NCBI GenBank assembly: GCA_016584305.1 | Contig: JACEEZ010024172.1 | Span: 262,126-326,125, forward strand | Direction: 5' to 3' | Length of the DNA: 64,000 nt | Source of the DNA: Chionoecetes opilio | Taxonomy: Eukaryota; Arthropoda; Malacostraca; Decapoda; Majidae | Shown here: piece by piece, positions 20,590-32,514 of the stretch | How positions within the stretch are numbered: position 1 is the stretch's first letter | How the letters are laid out: every line of letters begins with the position of its first letter | Notes under the pieces: model-generated | What the model saw: the letters and a program-made list of their open reading frames with translations, nothing else | Databases searched by the model: none | Told to the model about the DNA's origin: nothing | Made by a program: the position numbers and the translations under genes

Positions 20590-20806
20590 CTCACACTCGT
20601 CACAGACTTGCGCTGGCAGGTCCTGAGTACTCGGGTCCACAGGTGTTGTGAGGTGAGGTCGAGTGAGGTGAGCAGCTTGCACCACAGCAGGGTGAGGGGA
20701 GGGTACCAGCCCGACACAAAGAGTAGCGCCTCGTTGATCTCCTCCACCAGGTCCACCTCCCTCGTGCAGATGTCCTTGAGGGCGGTGATCACTTCCCTCC
20801 ACTGGT
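20590..20806 (-). CDS. htt: huntingtin window exon 24
   Basis: Phase 1 in, phase 2 out. Acceptor CCCCTCACAG, donor TGAG/GTGAGG. YPPLTLLWCKLLTSLDLTSQ matches human HPALVLLWCQILLLVNHTD, followed by W and a basic QRKS segment. The donor region resembles the unit of the 38-bp array downstream. Confidence 0.94.
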
Positions 20807-20817
20807 CTGTGAGGGGT

Positions 20818-21262
20818 GAGACAGGTTGATGGTAGGGTGTATGTATGTAGGGTATGATGTATGTAGGGTAGGGTAGGATGTAGGGTGGGGTGAGATGTGA
20901 TGATGGTAGGGTGTATGTATGTAGGGTATGATGTATGTAGGGTAGGATGTAGGGTGGGGTGAGATGTGATGATGGTAGGGTGTATGTATGTAGGGTATGA
21001 TGTATGTAGGGTAGTGTAGGATGTAGGATAGGATGTGATGTGTTGATGGTAGGATGTATGTATGTATGTAGGGTAGGGTAGGATGCAGGGTGGTGTGGTG
21101 AGACGGGTTGCTGGTAGGGTGTGTGTATGTAGGATATGGTGTATGTATGTAGGGTAGGGTGGTGAGACATGTTGATGGTAGGGTGTATGTGTGTAGGGTA
21201 GGGTGTGTATGTAGGATATAATGTATGTATGTAGGGTAGGGTGTAGGGTGGGGCGAGACGGG
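20818..21262. repeat. ggtagggtgtatgtatgtag tandem repeat
   Basis: Degenerate units of about 60 bp at the acceptor side of exon 24; the minus strand is pyrimidine-rich. Confidence 0.9.
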
Positions 21263-21449
21263 TTTACAGGTGTTCCGAGGAGTTACAGAGAGTGGACGAA
21301 AAGGCAAGATAAAAGGTGAGACATGACGTTACGTGCCTCAACTTCTTCAATGTTTTCTGTCGGCCAAAAAGCACCTTGATCCTTTCTGTAGCACCTTGAA
21401 CAAACTGATAATCGTAAGGAAAAAACATGCTGAAAAAAACAATACTTAC

Positions 21450-21616
21450 TGGAGAGTGTGAGGTGGAGAAGGGTGAGGAGGAGGTGGTGGGAGAGATGGA
21501 CCAGCATGTGGGGTGAGTGCTGGCCCCCGCCCTCTCCCGCCAGGCCGCTGCTCAGGAGGGCCAGGCGCACACTGCGGATCTCACTCGCACTCACCCGCAC
21601 CACCTCCAGAAGAAAC
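21450..21616 (-). CDS. htt: huntingtin window exon 23
   Basis: Phase 2 in, phase 1 out. Acceptor CCTCCTACAG, donor TCCA/GTAAGT. RFLLEVVRVSASEIRSVRLA matches human SRFLLQLVGILLEDI; HLLLTLLHLTLSS corresponds to ELGTLLMCLIHIFKS. Marks roughly the N-HEAT to bridge transition. Confidence 0.93.
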
Positions 21617-21814
21617 CTGTAGGAGGAGGAACACAGAGTTGAGGTTGTGAGTGACTGTGTTGTGGTGGTATTTTGAGTATCTTGATTTCTAATAGAGGAA
21701 TAAATAAAGTAAATAGAGGTAGCAATAGGCATAAATAGAGGTTGTGTTGTGAAAAGTGATATTTTGAGTATCTTCATTACAAACAGAGGAATACCATTAT
21801 GCGAAAGAGGCAAT

Positions 21815-22557
21815 GAGGCTGCAACACATTGATAGGGTGTAGTGAAGGTGTAGTGAAGGTGTTACTAAGACATGGAACACATTGATAGGGTGTAGTGAAG
21901 GTGTAGTGAAGGTGTTACTAAGACATGGAACACATTGATAGGGTGTAGTGAAGGTGTAGTGAAGGTGTTACTAAGACATGGAACACATTGATAGGGTGTA
22001 GTGAGGGTGTAGTGAAGGTGTTACTAAGACATGGAACACATTGATAGGGTGTAGTGAGGGTGTAGTGAAGGTGTTACTAAGACATGGAACACATTGATAG
22101 GGTGTAGTGAAGGTGTAGTGAAGGTGTTACTAAGACATGGAACACATTAATAGGGTGTAGTGAGGGTGTAGTGAAGGTGTTACTAAGACATGGAACACAT
22201 TGATAGGGTGTAGTGAGGGTGTAGTGAAGGTGTTACTAAGACATGGAACACATTGATAGGGTGTAGTGAAGGTGTAGTGAAGGTGTTACTAAGACATGCA
22301 ACACATTGATAGGGTGTAGTGAAGGTGTAGTGAAGGTGTTACTAAGACATGGAACACATTGATAGGGTGTAGTGAAGGTGTAGTGAAGGTGTTACTAAGA
22401 CATGCAACACATTGATAGGGTGTAGTGAAGGTGTAGTGAAGGTGTTACTAGACATGGAACACATTGATAGGGTGTAGTGAAGGTGTAGTGAAGGTGTTTA
22501 CTAAGACATGCAACACATTGATAGGGTGTAGTGAAGGTGTAGTGAAGGTGTTACTAA
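21815..22557. repeat. 53-bp minisatellite abutting a LINE 3' end
   Basis: About 14 copies of acattgatagggtgtagtga plus aggtgtagtgaaggtgttactaag split into two blocks; the last copy continues directly into LINE sequence. Confidence 0.95.
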
Positions 22558-22672
22558 GACATGGAGACAGTGTGTTAAAGAGGATCTGGCAGCATTGGGC
22601 ATTGAAGAGGTTGAGGCAATGGCTAGAGATAGTTGGAAGCGTATCATCGGGAAGAAATGATGGTAAACGAAC
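22558..22672 (+). mobile_element. LINE 3' end fragment, same family as 56950
   Basis: agacatggagacagtgtgtt, gaggatctggcagcattggg and gatagttggaagcgtatcat match the 56950 copy; directly joined to the 53-bp array on its left. Confidence 0.85.
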
Positions 22673-22699
22673 AATGAGCATAGCTTGTTTTTTTTCTCA

Positions 22700-22990
22700 C
22701 ATCATAAAGTGGTAGTGGAAAAAAAAGAAACACAGAGTTGAGATTGTGAATGGCTGTGTTGTGAAAAGTTAATATTTGGGAAGCTTGATTTCAAACAGTG
22801 GAAAATGATGAGGTGAATGAAAATGAAGTGAAATTTGAATAGGTGTGAAGAAGAAACCTGTAGAAGGAAGAACACAGAGCTGAGGTTATGAGTGGTTGTG
22901 TTGTGAAAGGTGATCATTGGAGCATCTTGATTAGAAATAAAGGAAAATGATGAGGTGAATAAAAACGAAGTGAAATTTGAATGTTCCTCT
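22700..22990. repeat. duplicated exon 23 acceptor region
   Basis: agaagaaacctgtagaagga at 22847-22866 repeats exon 23's first bases and acceptor (agaaac/ctgtagg at 21611). The flanking 'cacagagytgaggttgtgag' block occurs three times (21640, 22730, 22875). Confidence 0.8.
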
Positions 22991-23138
22991 GATGTGAGGA
23001 TATTAGGACAAAGCTTGCTAATGTTTAGGGATTATAGATGTGTTTTGAATGTACTGAAATATTGTTATGGGTGAAATGAAAGAAAGAAGTGGCAAAAGTA
23101 GTTCAATGTTTTAAGGCAGTGAAGGATCACTTATTTAA

Positions 23139-24187
23139 CACCTTCACACCCAGAGCTTTCGTTTGCTAAAATAAAAAGTATGTTGTTAGCCATAAAATTA
23201 CGAAAAGTAACTGAATATACCAAATTATTTAGTCAACAAGGATACTTAACATGTTATATCTATAAAATATTGCTTATATTCACTACAAATCATCAAATGG
23301 AAACAAGATTACAATGGAAACTAAGTTCTGGGTCTCGAGGGGCAAAGACTATTCTATACTGGACTTGGTACTCGTGCCCCGCGCCAACCCGCCCATGACC
23401 AGTGGAGGCCAGTTTTGCGATTCCTGACATTTTCGAACATCACCCCCATTTCCCTTCCTGTGGTTTATCAGTATAAATGATATAATTTTATCTTCGTAAA
23501 TGTTTGTTCTATAATATTATCAAATAAAAAACAGTAAAATACACTAAAGAAATGCCATTATAGGAGTGAAGAAATATGCATTAACTTAATATTCACTTAA
23601 ATTCTTCGCCATTTAATATTTTGCATTAAGACTTTTTACATGCAACATATCAATAGAAGCGGAATTTTATTAGCTTTCCATTGATATATTTCGTTTTCTG
23701 ATAAATGAATTACAATCATGCATAAATTAGCGTTAACTAAATAAATAACATCATCAATTGGGTAATTTTCCCGATTGATGAGGTTATTTATTTAGTTAAT
23801 GCTAATGTATGTATGGTTCTAATTCATTTATCAGAAAACTAAATATATCAATGAAAAGCTAATAAAATTCCGCTTCTATTGATATGTTTCAGGTAAAATG
23901 TTTTCTCGCAAAATATTAAATGGCGAAGAGTTTAAGTGAATATTAAGTTCATGCATATTTCTTCACTCTCTTATAATGGCATTTCTTTAGTGTATTTTAC
24001 AGTTTTTTATTTGATAATATTATAGAACAAACATTTACGAAGATAACGGTATATCATATATACTGATAAACCATAGGAAGGGAAAAGGGAGTGATGTTCG
24101 AAAATATCAGGAATCGCAAAACTGGCCTCCACTGGAAATAGCCCAAAATGAGTAGCAAGTCCAGTATAGAGTAGTCTTTGCAAGGGG
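23139..24187. mobile_element. TTAA MITE (family A) split by a large fold-back element
   Basis: TTAA at 23135-23138 and 24188-24191. The left 205 bp follow the family A consensus up to 'tctgggtctcgagggg' (about 23343); the right end resumes as 'caagggg' at 24181. The 0.83-kb insert is a separate palindrome. Confidence 0.82.
23344..24180. mobile_element. giant fold-back (inverted-repeat) element nested in a family A MITE
   Basis: Arms of about 400 bp are near-perfect inverted copies. The left starts caaagactattctatactgg, the right ends ccagtatagagtagtctttg. Matching internal blocks include tatcaatagaagcggaattt and aaattccgcttctattgata around a centre near 23755-23775. The flanks cgagggg/caagggg may be an imperfect target duplication. 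No coding capacity seen. Confidence 0.85.
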
Positions 24188-24319
24188 TTAAGGTAATTAA
24201 AGCAGTAGTTTTAAAGTATCGTACTCGGCTCAAATTTGAAGAAAAAAAACATAAAAGTGGTAATTATTTTAGATTTTTTCACCTAACTATCTTTGCACTT
24301 AATGCATCAAGAGCCTCAC

Positions 24320-24648
24320 CTTGCCATGGCCACCTGGGGAAGGGTCTCAGGCTGGGTCACATTCAGGGGGTCCCGGAAACTAGCCGAGGCCTCCGTGATG
24401 GGGAGGGGGAGGGAGGCAGGACGCTGGGGCCCCTGGTGCTGGGGTGGGGCTGGGGGGCTGGCTGTGGCTGTGGTGGTGGCTGTGGTGGTGGTGGTGGTGT
24501 CTGTGGTGGAGTCAGTGTGCACGTAGTCCATGCTGAGGCCGAGCTCCTCCAGGCGGGCGAGGATGAGCTCCGAGGTGGAGTGTGTGATGAGGGCGCGGAG
24601 GAGGAGCACTACGCCGCCCACCCATCGCTCCACCCCGAGTGTGGTCTC
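24320..24648 (-). CDS. htt: huntingtin window exon 22, with threonine/proline-rich insert
   Basis: Phase 0 in, phase 2 out; longest exon of the window. Acceptor CTTCCACAG, donor CAAG/GTGAGG. STSELILARLEELGLSMDYV matches human STEDIVLSRIQELSFSPYL. After it comes a low-complexity tract from ACC/ACA codons (TDTTTTTTATTTATA) and a proline-rich stretch not present in human, before the alignment resumes near the exon end. The exon carries a coding (ACC)n microsatellite at 24464-24508. Confidence 0.93.
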
Positions 24649-25030
24649 CTGTGGAAGGGGAGGAGGCTTGCAATACACACACAGATAATATGAAAAATAT
24701 ACAGACAAAAATATACAGACAAAAGAATACATGCAAAAAAAAAAAAAAAAAAAAAAAAAATACCAACAAAAAAAATAGACAAAAAGAAAATAGACAAAAA
24801 AATACCTGAAAAAATAGAGACAAAATGAAAATAGACAAATAAATACAGGAAAAAAAATACAGACAAAAAAATTGAGACAAATAATACAGAAAAAAAAAAA
24901 AATAAACCATCTCCTGTAGAAGGGAAGGAGGCTTTCAATACAGACAAAAACATAAACATGAAAAGTTAAGAGAAAAGTCCAGTAAATGCTGTGGTCTCCT
25001 GGAGAAGGGGAGGAGGCTTTCAATACAGAC
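24640..25030. repeat. three copies of the exon 22 acceptor region, plus poly(A) tracts
   Basis: gtctcctgtggaaggggagg at the true acceptor (24645) recurs as atctcctgtagaagggaagg (24909) and gtctcctggagaaggggagg (24994), each followed by aggcttt/gcaatac; A-rich units lie between. Confidence 0.85.
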
Positions 25031-25116
25031 AGAGATAAGAAAAAATATATATAAACACAAAAAAATATATATAAAAAAAAAAAAAAAAAAATATACAGAA
25101 AAAAAACACACAAATA

Positions 25117-26001
<885 letters not shown>

Positions 26002-26156
26002 TACATAAAAAGCTAAGAAAAGTCCCGTAACTGTTGCTTCATGAAGAGGTAAGAGAGTAGTTGTAATCCAAGACTGCAACCAGTCAAGTTAAGATATGAA
26101 GTGAAATCAAAGCAATAAGGAGGTGGGAGGGGAGAGATAAGGGGTGACATAATATA

Positions 26157-26979
26157 CACTCCACCCTCGATTTGACACACTAAATAGGAATTGAAGTGTC
26201 CGTTGCTTGAAAAAGTCCGTTGCTTGGTATTCGTGGGTCGGACGTCATTTTTTTCATACTTACTTAACAGTATTTCATTACATATAAAGTCAATTAAAAT
26301 AAGAAATATAATTATGAATAAGCATTTATGGGTATTAAGAAACGTATTGATATGTATAACCTGGACACTACGCATCATTACAAAACAAAAACATGAAAAA
26401 AGTTGTAGTTTTTGTTTTACTTAGCGTAAACTATATGTAGAGCTGTACAAGGGCTAAGTACAGGACTCAGAAGGCTTCTATTCTGAGTCCGAGGTGGTAT
26501 CCTAACAGACACATTTTTCAAGCAGAAGACTTATTGAATACAGCCAAATTCCCAACATCCGACCTCCAAACATCCGACTTGTCCAAACAACCAACTTTTT
26601 TCACCACCACATTGTGTCTTGTTTTGGCCATTTATTTTACTTAGTTTTTTTAAAGTATTTAGAGAACATTGATTTGTGGTTTATTTATGCATGAATTTTA
26701 CTTTCGCATATACCACTGGATCGGCCTTCAAGAGCTGCATCCTTTATGTTCTATACCATTTTGTCCTTACGTTTATGGTTACTGTGATATCCGAACATCC
26801 GACTATTCCAATTATCCGACCTACCTTCGGTCCCCCCAAGGTCGGATAATTAATACTTAGCTGTAGTCCGCTTATTCAAGTATTAATAATTATAAATAGG
26901 TCCGCTTGTCCGGCAGCAGATGGAGTCAGCCAAATCCGAAACCAGTTAAATTGAGGTTTGTTAAATTGAAGGTCGAGTG
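26157..26979. mobile_element. TA-flanked TIR MITE (family E) containing a nested MITE
   Basis: TIRs cactccaccctcgatttgac / gttaaattgaaggtcgagtg with TA flanks. Interrupted by the family D MITE at 26541-26863. Confidence 0.85.
26541..26863. mobile_element. TA-flanked TIR MITE (family D), copy 1, nested in family E
   Basis: cagccaaattcccaacatcc / ggataattaatacttagctg with TA on both sides; subterminal aacatccgacctccaaacat repeats. Pogo-like in style. Confidence 0.88.
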
Positions 26980-27016
26980 TAGTATATTATGTTAGTACCT
27001 TTATAGTGGCACTCAC

Positions 27017-27121
27017 CAGTTCACACGGGGAAGTAAACAAGGCCTTCAGCACACAGTCCACCGGGCGGTACACGGACGCACACACTCCATTGATCACCTC
27101 CTCCACAGCACTCAGCGACTC
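27017..27121 (-). CDS. htt: huntingtin window exon 21
   Basis: Exactly 35 codons, phase 0 both ends. Acceptor TTGATGCAG, donor CTG/GTGAGT. ESLSAVEEVING and YRPVDCVLKALFTSPCEL match human HEALGVLNTLF and LRPVDMLLRSMFVTPNTM. Confidence 0.94.
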
Positions 27122-27125
27122 CTGC

Positions 27126-28010
27126 ATCAACCACACAATGGTATTAACGTCACATCAGCCTATATTAGCGTAACACCACATCCTTCATCCCAACACTACC
27201 TCTTCCCTACCATAAATTCTCTCCACACCATTTATCCCAACACTACTACATCTTCCCTACCATAGAAATTACACATCCTTCATCCCAAACTACTACATCT
27301 TCCCTACCATAGAAATTACACATCATTCATCCCAACACTACTACCTCTTCCCTACCATAGAAATTACACACATTTATCCCAACACTACTACATCTTCCCT
27401 ACCATAAAAATTACACACCATTTATCCCAACACTACTACATCTTCCCTACCATAAGAAATTACACCATTATCCCAAACTACTATCTTCCTACCATAGAAA
27501 TTACACACATTTATCCAAACTACTACATCTTCCCTACCAAAAATCACATCATTTATCCCAAAATACACATCTTCTACCAAAAATACACATCATTTATCCC
27601 AAAACTACTACAGCTTCCCTACCATAGAAATTACACATCATTTATCCCAAAACTACTACATCTTCCCTACCATAGAAATTACACATCATTTATCCCAAAA
27701 CTACTAATCTTCCTTACCATAGAAATTACACATCATTTATCCCAAAACTACTAACTCTTCCTTACCATAGAAATTACACACCATTTATCCCAAAACTACT
27801 AACTCTTCCTTACCATAGAAATTACACATCATTTATCCCAACACTACTACATCTTCCCTGCCATAAAATCACACATCATTTATCCCAAAACTACTACATC
27901 TTCCCTACCATAGAAATCACACATCATTTATCCCAAAACTACTACATCTTCCCTACCATAGAAATTACACACCCTTCATCCCAACACTACATCTTCCCTA
28001 CCATATAAAC
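27126..28010. repeat. about 48-bp minisatellite at exon 21 acceptor side
   Basis: Degenerate units with catttatcccaaaactacta and catcttccctaccatagaaa. Confidence 0.9.
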
Positions 28011-28033
28011 TACAAGGCTGTGTTGGTTAGGCA

Positions 28034-28233
28034 CTATACTCGCCGCACGTTAAGTTGGCAAAAATGGATTGAATGATTGAATGCACGGGATTGGCTGAGG
28101 TGTTGGGTGTTGGGTGAGAATGCCTTACTCCAAGTTCGCCCTAAAGCCCAAACACCCAACACCTCAGCCAATCCCGTGCGTTCGGAAGGGGGGAGTGAAG
28201 GGGCCCCATTTTTGTCAACTTAATGTGCTGCGA
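28034..28233. mobile_element. palindromic MITE (family G), copy 2
   Basis: Same arms as the 15023 copy with ends actatactcgccgcacgtta / cttaatgtgctgcga. Confidence 0.86.
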
Positions 28234-28353
28234 AAATATCCTAAATTTCTTCCTTCCCTGTCTTCCCTACTCATCCTTCATCCCAACACTACCTCTTCCC
28301 TACCACAGAAGCTACAAGGCTGTGTTATCAGGGCACAGGTACGCAAGCCTCAC

Positions 28354-28488
28354 CTCGGAGTCAAGGTTGACCTGTAGTTTGGAGATGAAGGGCAGGAGTG
28401 TGTCGATGACCTGGCGCGACAGCTTCCTCCAGCGGTCCCTGTTGGCCTCCCGTGTCGCCCCCAGCACCAGGGACACCAGCTTCAGCAC
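28354..28488 (-). CDS. htt: huntingtin window exon 20
   Basis: Exactly 45 codons, phase 0 both ends. Acceptor TGTCCCTCAG, donor GAG/GTGAGG. VLKLVSLVLGATREANRDRW then RKLSRQVIDTLLPF matches human KWKRLSRQIADIILPML. Confidence 0.96.
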
Positions 28489-28695
28489 CTGAGGGACACA
28501 CCATACTCACCACCACACTCACTATCACTCCAGGGACACAACACACTCACCACCATACTTATTACTATCACTCCAGGGACACCACACTCACTATTACTCC
28601 AGGGACACCACACTCACTATTACTCCAGGGACACCACACTCACCACCACACTCACTATTACTCCAGGGACACCACACTCACTATTACTCCAGGGA
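28489..28695. repeat. short tandem repeat at exon 20 acceptor
   Basis: Units of agggacaccacactcactat and variants begin at the acceptor (ctgagggacac), so the acceptor flank is part of the repeat. Confidence 0.85.
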
Positions 28696-28699
28696 CAAA

Positions 28700-29379
28700 G
28701 AGGCAACACATTACTGAATAGAATAGTGACAAAATCATATGAACAAGGGAAGCAGAATAGCGACACAATACAAATTAAGGAGGAAAACCAAAGAAGAATG
28801 TCAGAAGGAGACAAGAAATCACTTATTTATAAGTGTGACGTAACTTAAAATGTGCCCAGGACGATTAGGATCAACAACAACAATATACCAGGGAAGAATG
28901 AAGAAGGGTACAAAGAGAATCTACGTGAATAAAGAATGTAGGATTAATCACTATAACGTGTGGGAAAAAAAGGCAAGCAAGAAAGAAGGAAAAAGAAATG
29001 AAAGAGAGAGTGAAAGGAACAAAGATATGTAGAAAAAAAAGAATAGTGTGTCTTTTGTTTGTAATTGTAATGTTACTTATAAGTGTGGGACATTAGGAAG
29101 AAATGCAAGGAAGAAAGAAAGGAAGAAGGAATGAAAGAAAGAATAAAATGAAACTAAGGAGAAATGTAGACGAAATAAGAATGAAATTTTTGGTAGAATG
29201 AACTTAAAGGAGTGTAGAACGAAAAAACAAGAAAAGAGAACGAAACGGAGAAAGAGAAGAATAAGGAGAAATGAAACGAAACAAGAAGAATGTAGAAAAA
29301 AGAAGAAATGTGCGAATAATGGTAATGTGACAAATAGAAGTGTGAGAATGAATAGAAGAAATGTAGAATGAAAAAGAAA
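28700..29379. other. purine-rich intron without recognised features
   Basis: Asymmetric purine strand, degenerate gaaagaaagg repeats only. Confidence 0.6.
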
Positions 29380-30170
29380 TGAGAATGAAAACTAAGAGAA
29401 AGAGAATGAAAACGAATAAGAAGAAATGTAGAATGAAACTAAGAAGAAATGTAGAATGAAACTAAGGAGAAATGTAGAACGAAACTAAGAAGAAATGTAG
29501 AATGAAACTAAGGAGAAATGTAGAACGAAACTAAGAAGAAATGTAGAACGAAACTAAGAAGAAATGTAGAATGAAACTAAGAAGAAATGTAGAATGAAAC
29601 TAAGGAGAAATGTAGAACGAAACTAAGAAGAAATGTAGAACGAAACTAAGAAGAAATGTAGAATGAAACTAAGAAGAAATGTAGAACGAAACTAAGAAGT
29701 AGAATGAAACTAAGAAGTAGAATGAAACTAAGAGAAATGTAGAATGAAATAAGAAGAAATGTAGAATGAAACTAAGAAGAAATGTAGAATGAAACTAAGG
29801 AGAAATGTAGAACGAAATAAGAAGAAATGTAGAACGAAACTAAGAAAGTAGAATGAAATAAGAGAAATGTAGAATGAAACTAAGGGAGAAATGTAGAACG
29901 AAAACAAAGGGAAAGAAATGTAGAACGAAACAAAGGGAAGAAATGTAGAACGAAACTAAGGAGAAATGTAGAACGAAACTAAGAAGAAATGTAGAACGAA
30001 ACTAAGGAGAAATGTAGAACGAAACTAAGAAGAAATGTAGAACGAAACTAAGGAGAAATGTAGAACGAAATTAAGGAGAAATGTAGAACGAAACTAAGGA
30101 GAAATGTAGAACGAAACTAAGGAGAAATGTAGAACGAAACTAAGGAGAAATGTAGGGAACAGAATAAATT
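29380..30170. repeat. about 21-bp minisatellite
   Basis: About 35 copies of aaatgtagaacgaaactaag plus ga/aag. Confidence 0.93.
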
Positions 30171-31300
30171 TAAGGAGACAATGTCTAGACGAAAACAAAA
30201 AAAGAAGAAGTTAGAAAAAAGAAATAAGGAAAAAAGAAATAAGATAGAAACGGAAAATTAAGGAGTACTGTTTTGTATAAGTGAAATAAGGAGAAAGGTT
30301 AGATGAAACAAAGAAGAAAGAATATAAGAACAAAGAAGAAATGAAGAAAAGAAGAAATGTTTAGGAACGAAACTAGGGAAGAAAAAACACGAAAAAAGGA
30401 AGACAAAGTGTTAGTGCGGGAAGTTAGGAGAAAAAAGAGAAAGAAAGTAAGTAGAAATGTTGAGGAATGAAAACAAGCAGAAATAAAAAGGGAACGTAAA
30501 AGTGTTAGGAGGAGATGAAAAAAACCGAAAAAAGGAGTAAAATGTAGAAAGAAAAACTAAAAAAGGAAAATGTTAGAACGAAAAAAACAAGCAGAAAGAA
30601 AGGAAGCAAACAAAGGGGGAAGGGAATGAGAACAAACAAGGCAGAAAGAAAGAAATTAAAGGAGGCAAGGTTAGAACGAAAACAAGAGAAATGTAGGAAA
30701 TAATTAAATCTGTGCTGGGGTGGTGAAACAGAAGAAGTAGAGTTACTTATAAGTGTCTCGGGGAGGAAAAATAAATAACCCAAAGACAAAAGAAGGTTCG
30801 GAAAAGAAAAAAAAGGAAAAAAGAAGTTAATAACTAAGGGTAAGAAAAGTCAGAAAAAAGAATACTATAGTGTCTTCTGTTTATAAGCGATAAGAAGGGT
30901 TACTTATAAGTGTCTCAGTGCGGGAGGTTAGGATGAAAAAACAAGCCAGAAAGAAAGAATTTTTAAGGAAAAAAACAAAGAAGAAAGGATTTTTAGTTAA
31001 GAAAGAAAAGGAAGTTACTTTGTGTCTCATGCTTTAAATAAGGTAATAGTTACTTATAAGTGTCTCAGTGCGGGAGGTTAGGATGAAAAAACAAGCCAGA
31101 AAGAAAGGAAAAACGAATGAAAGAAAAAATAAAGAAACGGAAGAATTGTAGAACAAAAAAGAATATTACTTAGTTTTTTTATTGTAGTGTTATGTTACTT
31201 ATAAGTGTCTCAGTGCGGGAGATTAGGAAGAGAAAGCAGGCAAGAAATAAAGAATATAAGAAACAAAGAAGAAAATGGCAAAAAAAATTAATACTGTCTT
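30171..31300. repeat. degenerate about 150-bp repeats
   Basis: gttacttataagtgtctcag followed by tgcgggaggttaggatg recurs near 30735, 30898, 31048 and 31192, and at the exon 19 donor side (31633). Confidence 0.75.
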
Positions 31301-31309
31301 TTGTTTGTA

Positions 31310-31501
31310 CAGTAATACCTCTCGTTTTCGGACCCTCATTATTCGGACGGACTTTGACATTATTCGGACCTCCTTTATTTTTTTTTTTATTTTTTTTATT
31401 TTTTTTAGGGGTCGAAAATTCCTAGCTATATGGGTATATTCCTACACAAACCTAGATTTTTTTTTTTTTATTTATTTATTTATTTATTTATTTTATTTAT
31501 T

Positions 31502-31541
<40 letters not shown>

Positions 31542-31619
31542 ATCCCCCCATTATTCGGATCCTTGCATTACTCGGACCACTCCTTGGCCCAATTAGTCCG
31601 AATATGAGAGGTTTTACTG
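31310..31619. mobile_element. TA-flanked TIR MITE (family F), copy 1
   Basis: cagtaatacctctcgttttc / gaatatgagaggttttactg with TA on both sides; subterminal attattcgga repeats and T-rich centre. Confidence 0.88.
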
Positions 31620-31739
31620 TACTGTAGTGTTGTAATTTACAAGTGTCTCAGTGTGGGAGATAAGTGCTGAACAGAATGGCATAGTGGGTGTCAGGTGGGA
31701 GGGTGGGTACAGCAAGAGAACAGCATCGCAGCACAGCAC

Positions 31740-31876
31740 CTGGTGATAGTGAGCCAGGCGCAGCAGCATGGAGCACAGCACCTCCCGCTGGGTGTCCAAC
31801 TCCCGCTGGTCGGCGGTGCTGGTGGTGCTGCGGACCAGGAACAGGTCCTCCACCAGGGGCTGCAGGGCCAGGATGC
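31740..31876 (-). CDS. htt: huntingtin window exon 19
   Basis: Phase 1 in, phase 0 out. Acceptor GTGTTTCAG, donor CAG/GTGCTG. LQPLVEDLFLVR and DTQREVLCSMLLRLAHYHQ match human LQPIVHDLFVLR and ETQKEVVVSMLLRLIQYHQ. The open frame runs past the donor, but exon 20 begins VLKLV where human continues VLEMF, fixing the boundary. Confidence 0.95.
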
Positions 31877-31997
31877 CTGAAACACACACATCTCTGTACC
31901 AACAACACTATCACTTTCTTGCCCTTTAGAAATATAAATGCTTGGAATGAATAAGAGGAAAAGGTGATTGTTGCAAGGAGTGTGCTGTGAGATCAAC

Positions 31998-32212
31998 TAG
32001 ACTCGCCGCATGTTAAGTTGGTGAAAATAGGGCCCCTTCACTCCCCCCTTCCAAACACACGGGATTGGCTGAGGTGTTGGGTGTTGGGTGAGAATGCCTT
32101 ACTCCAAGTTCTGCCCTAAACCCCCAACACCCAACACCTCAGCCAATCCCTTGTGTTCAGAAGGGGGGAGTGAAGGGGCCCCATTTTCGCCAACTTAACG
32201 TGCGGCGACTAT
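31998..32212. mobile_element. palindromic MITE (family G), copy 3
   Basis: Ends tagactcgccgcatgttaag / cttaacgtgcggcgacta. Confidence 0.88.
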
Positions 32213-32387
32213 AGTGTTTTACGTCATAAGAACACGACTCCAACCTACATGTATATTTTTTAGGTAAGTTACATACGGTAATTGGAAAAAAGGAGTATCA
32301 AGAAAAACAAAAAGAAACTGTAAATAAAGGTTAGGATATTATATAACTCTATCATTACATTAATTACTTAGTGTTTTACCTCATATG

Positions 32388-32514
32388 GGAGAATGCCTTA
32401 CTCTAAGTTCTGCCCTAAAGCCCCAACACCCAACACCTCAGACAATCCCGTGCGTTCGGAAGGGAAGAGTGAGGAGACCCCATAATTCTCCAACTTAACG
32501 TGCGGCGACTCTAG
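32388..32514. mobile_element. palindromic MITE (family G), half copy
   Basis: Only the loop and right arm are present (gagaatgccttactctaag to cttaacgtgcggcgactcta); the left arm is missing. Confidence 0.8.

Noticed and set aside
26669..26860. 63-codon plus-strand frame inside family D MITE
   Set aside because: The other copy (58554) has different frame lengths and no conservation; non-coding MITE.
31648..31740. Extension of exon 19 beyond 31740 (open frame continues)
   Set aside because: Exon 20 starts with VLKLV, the exact continuation of human VLEMF after YHQ, so the CAG/GTGCTG donor is used and the extension is intronic.
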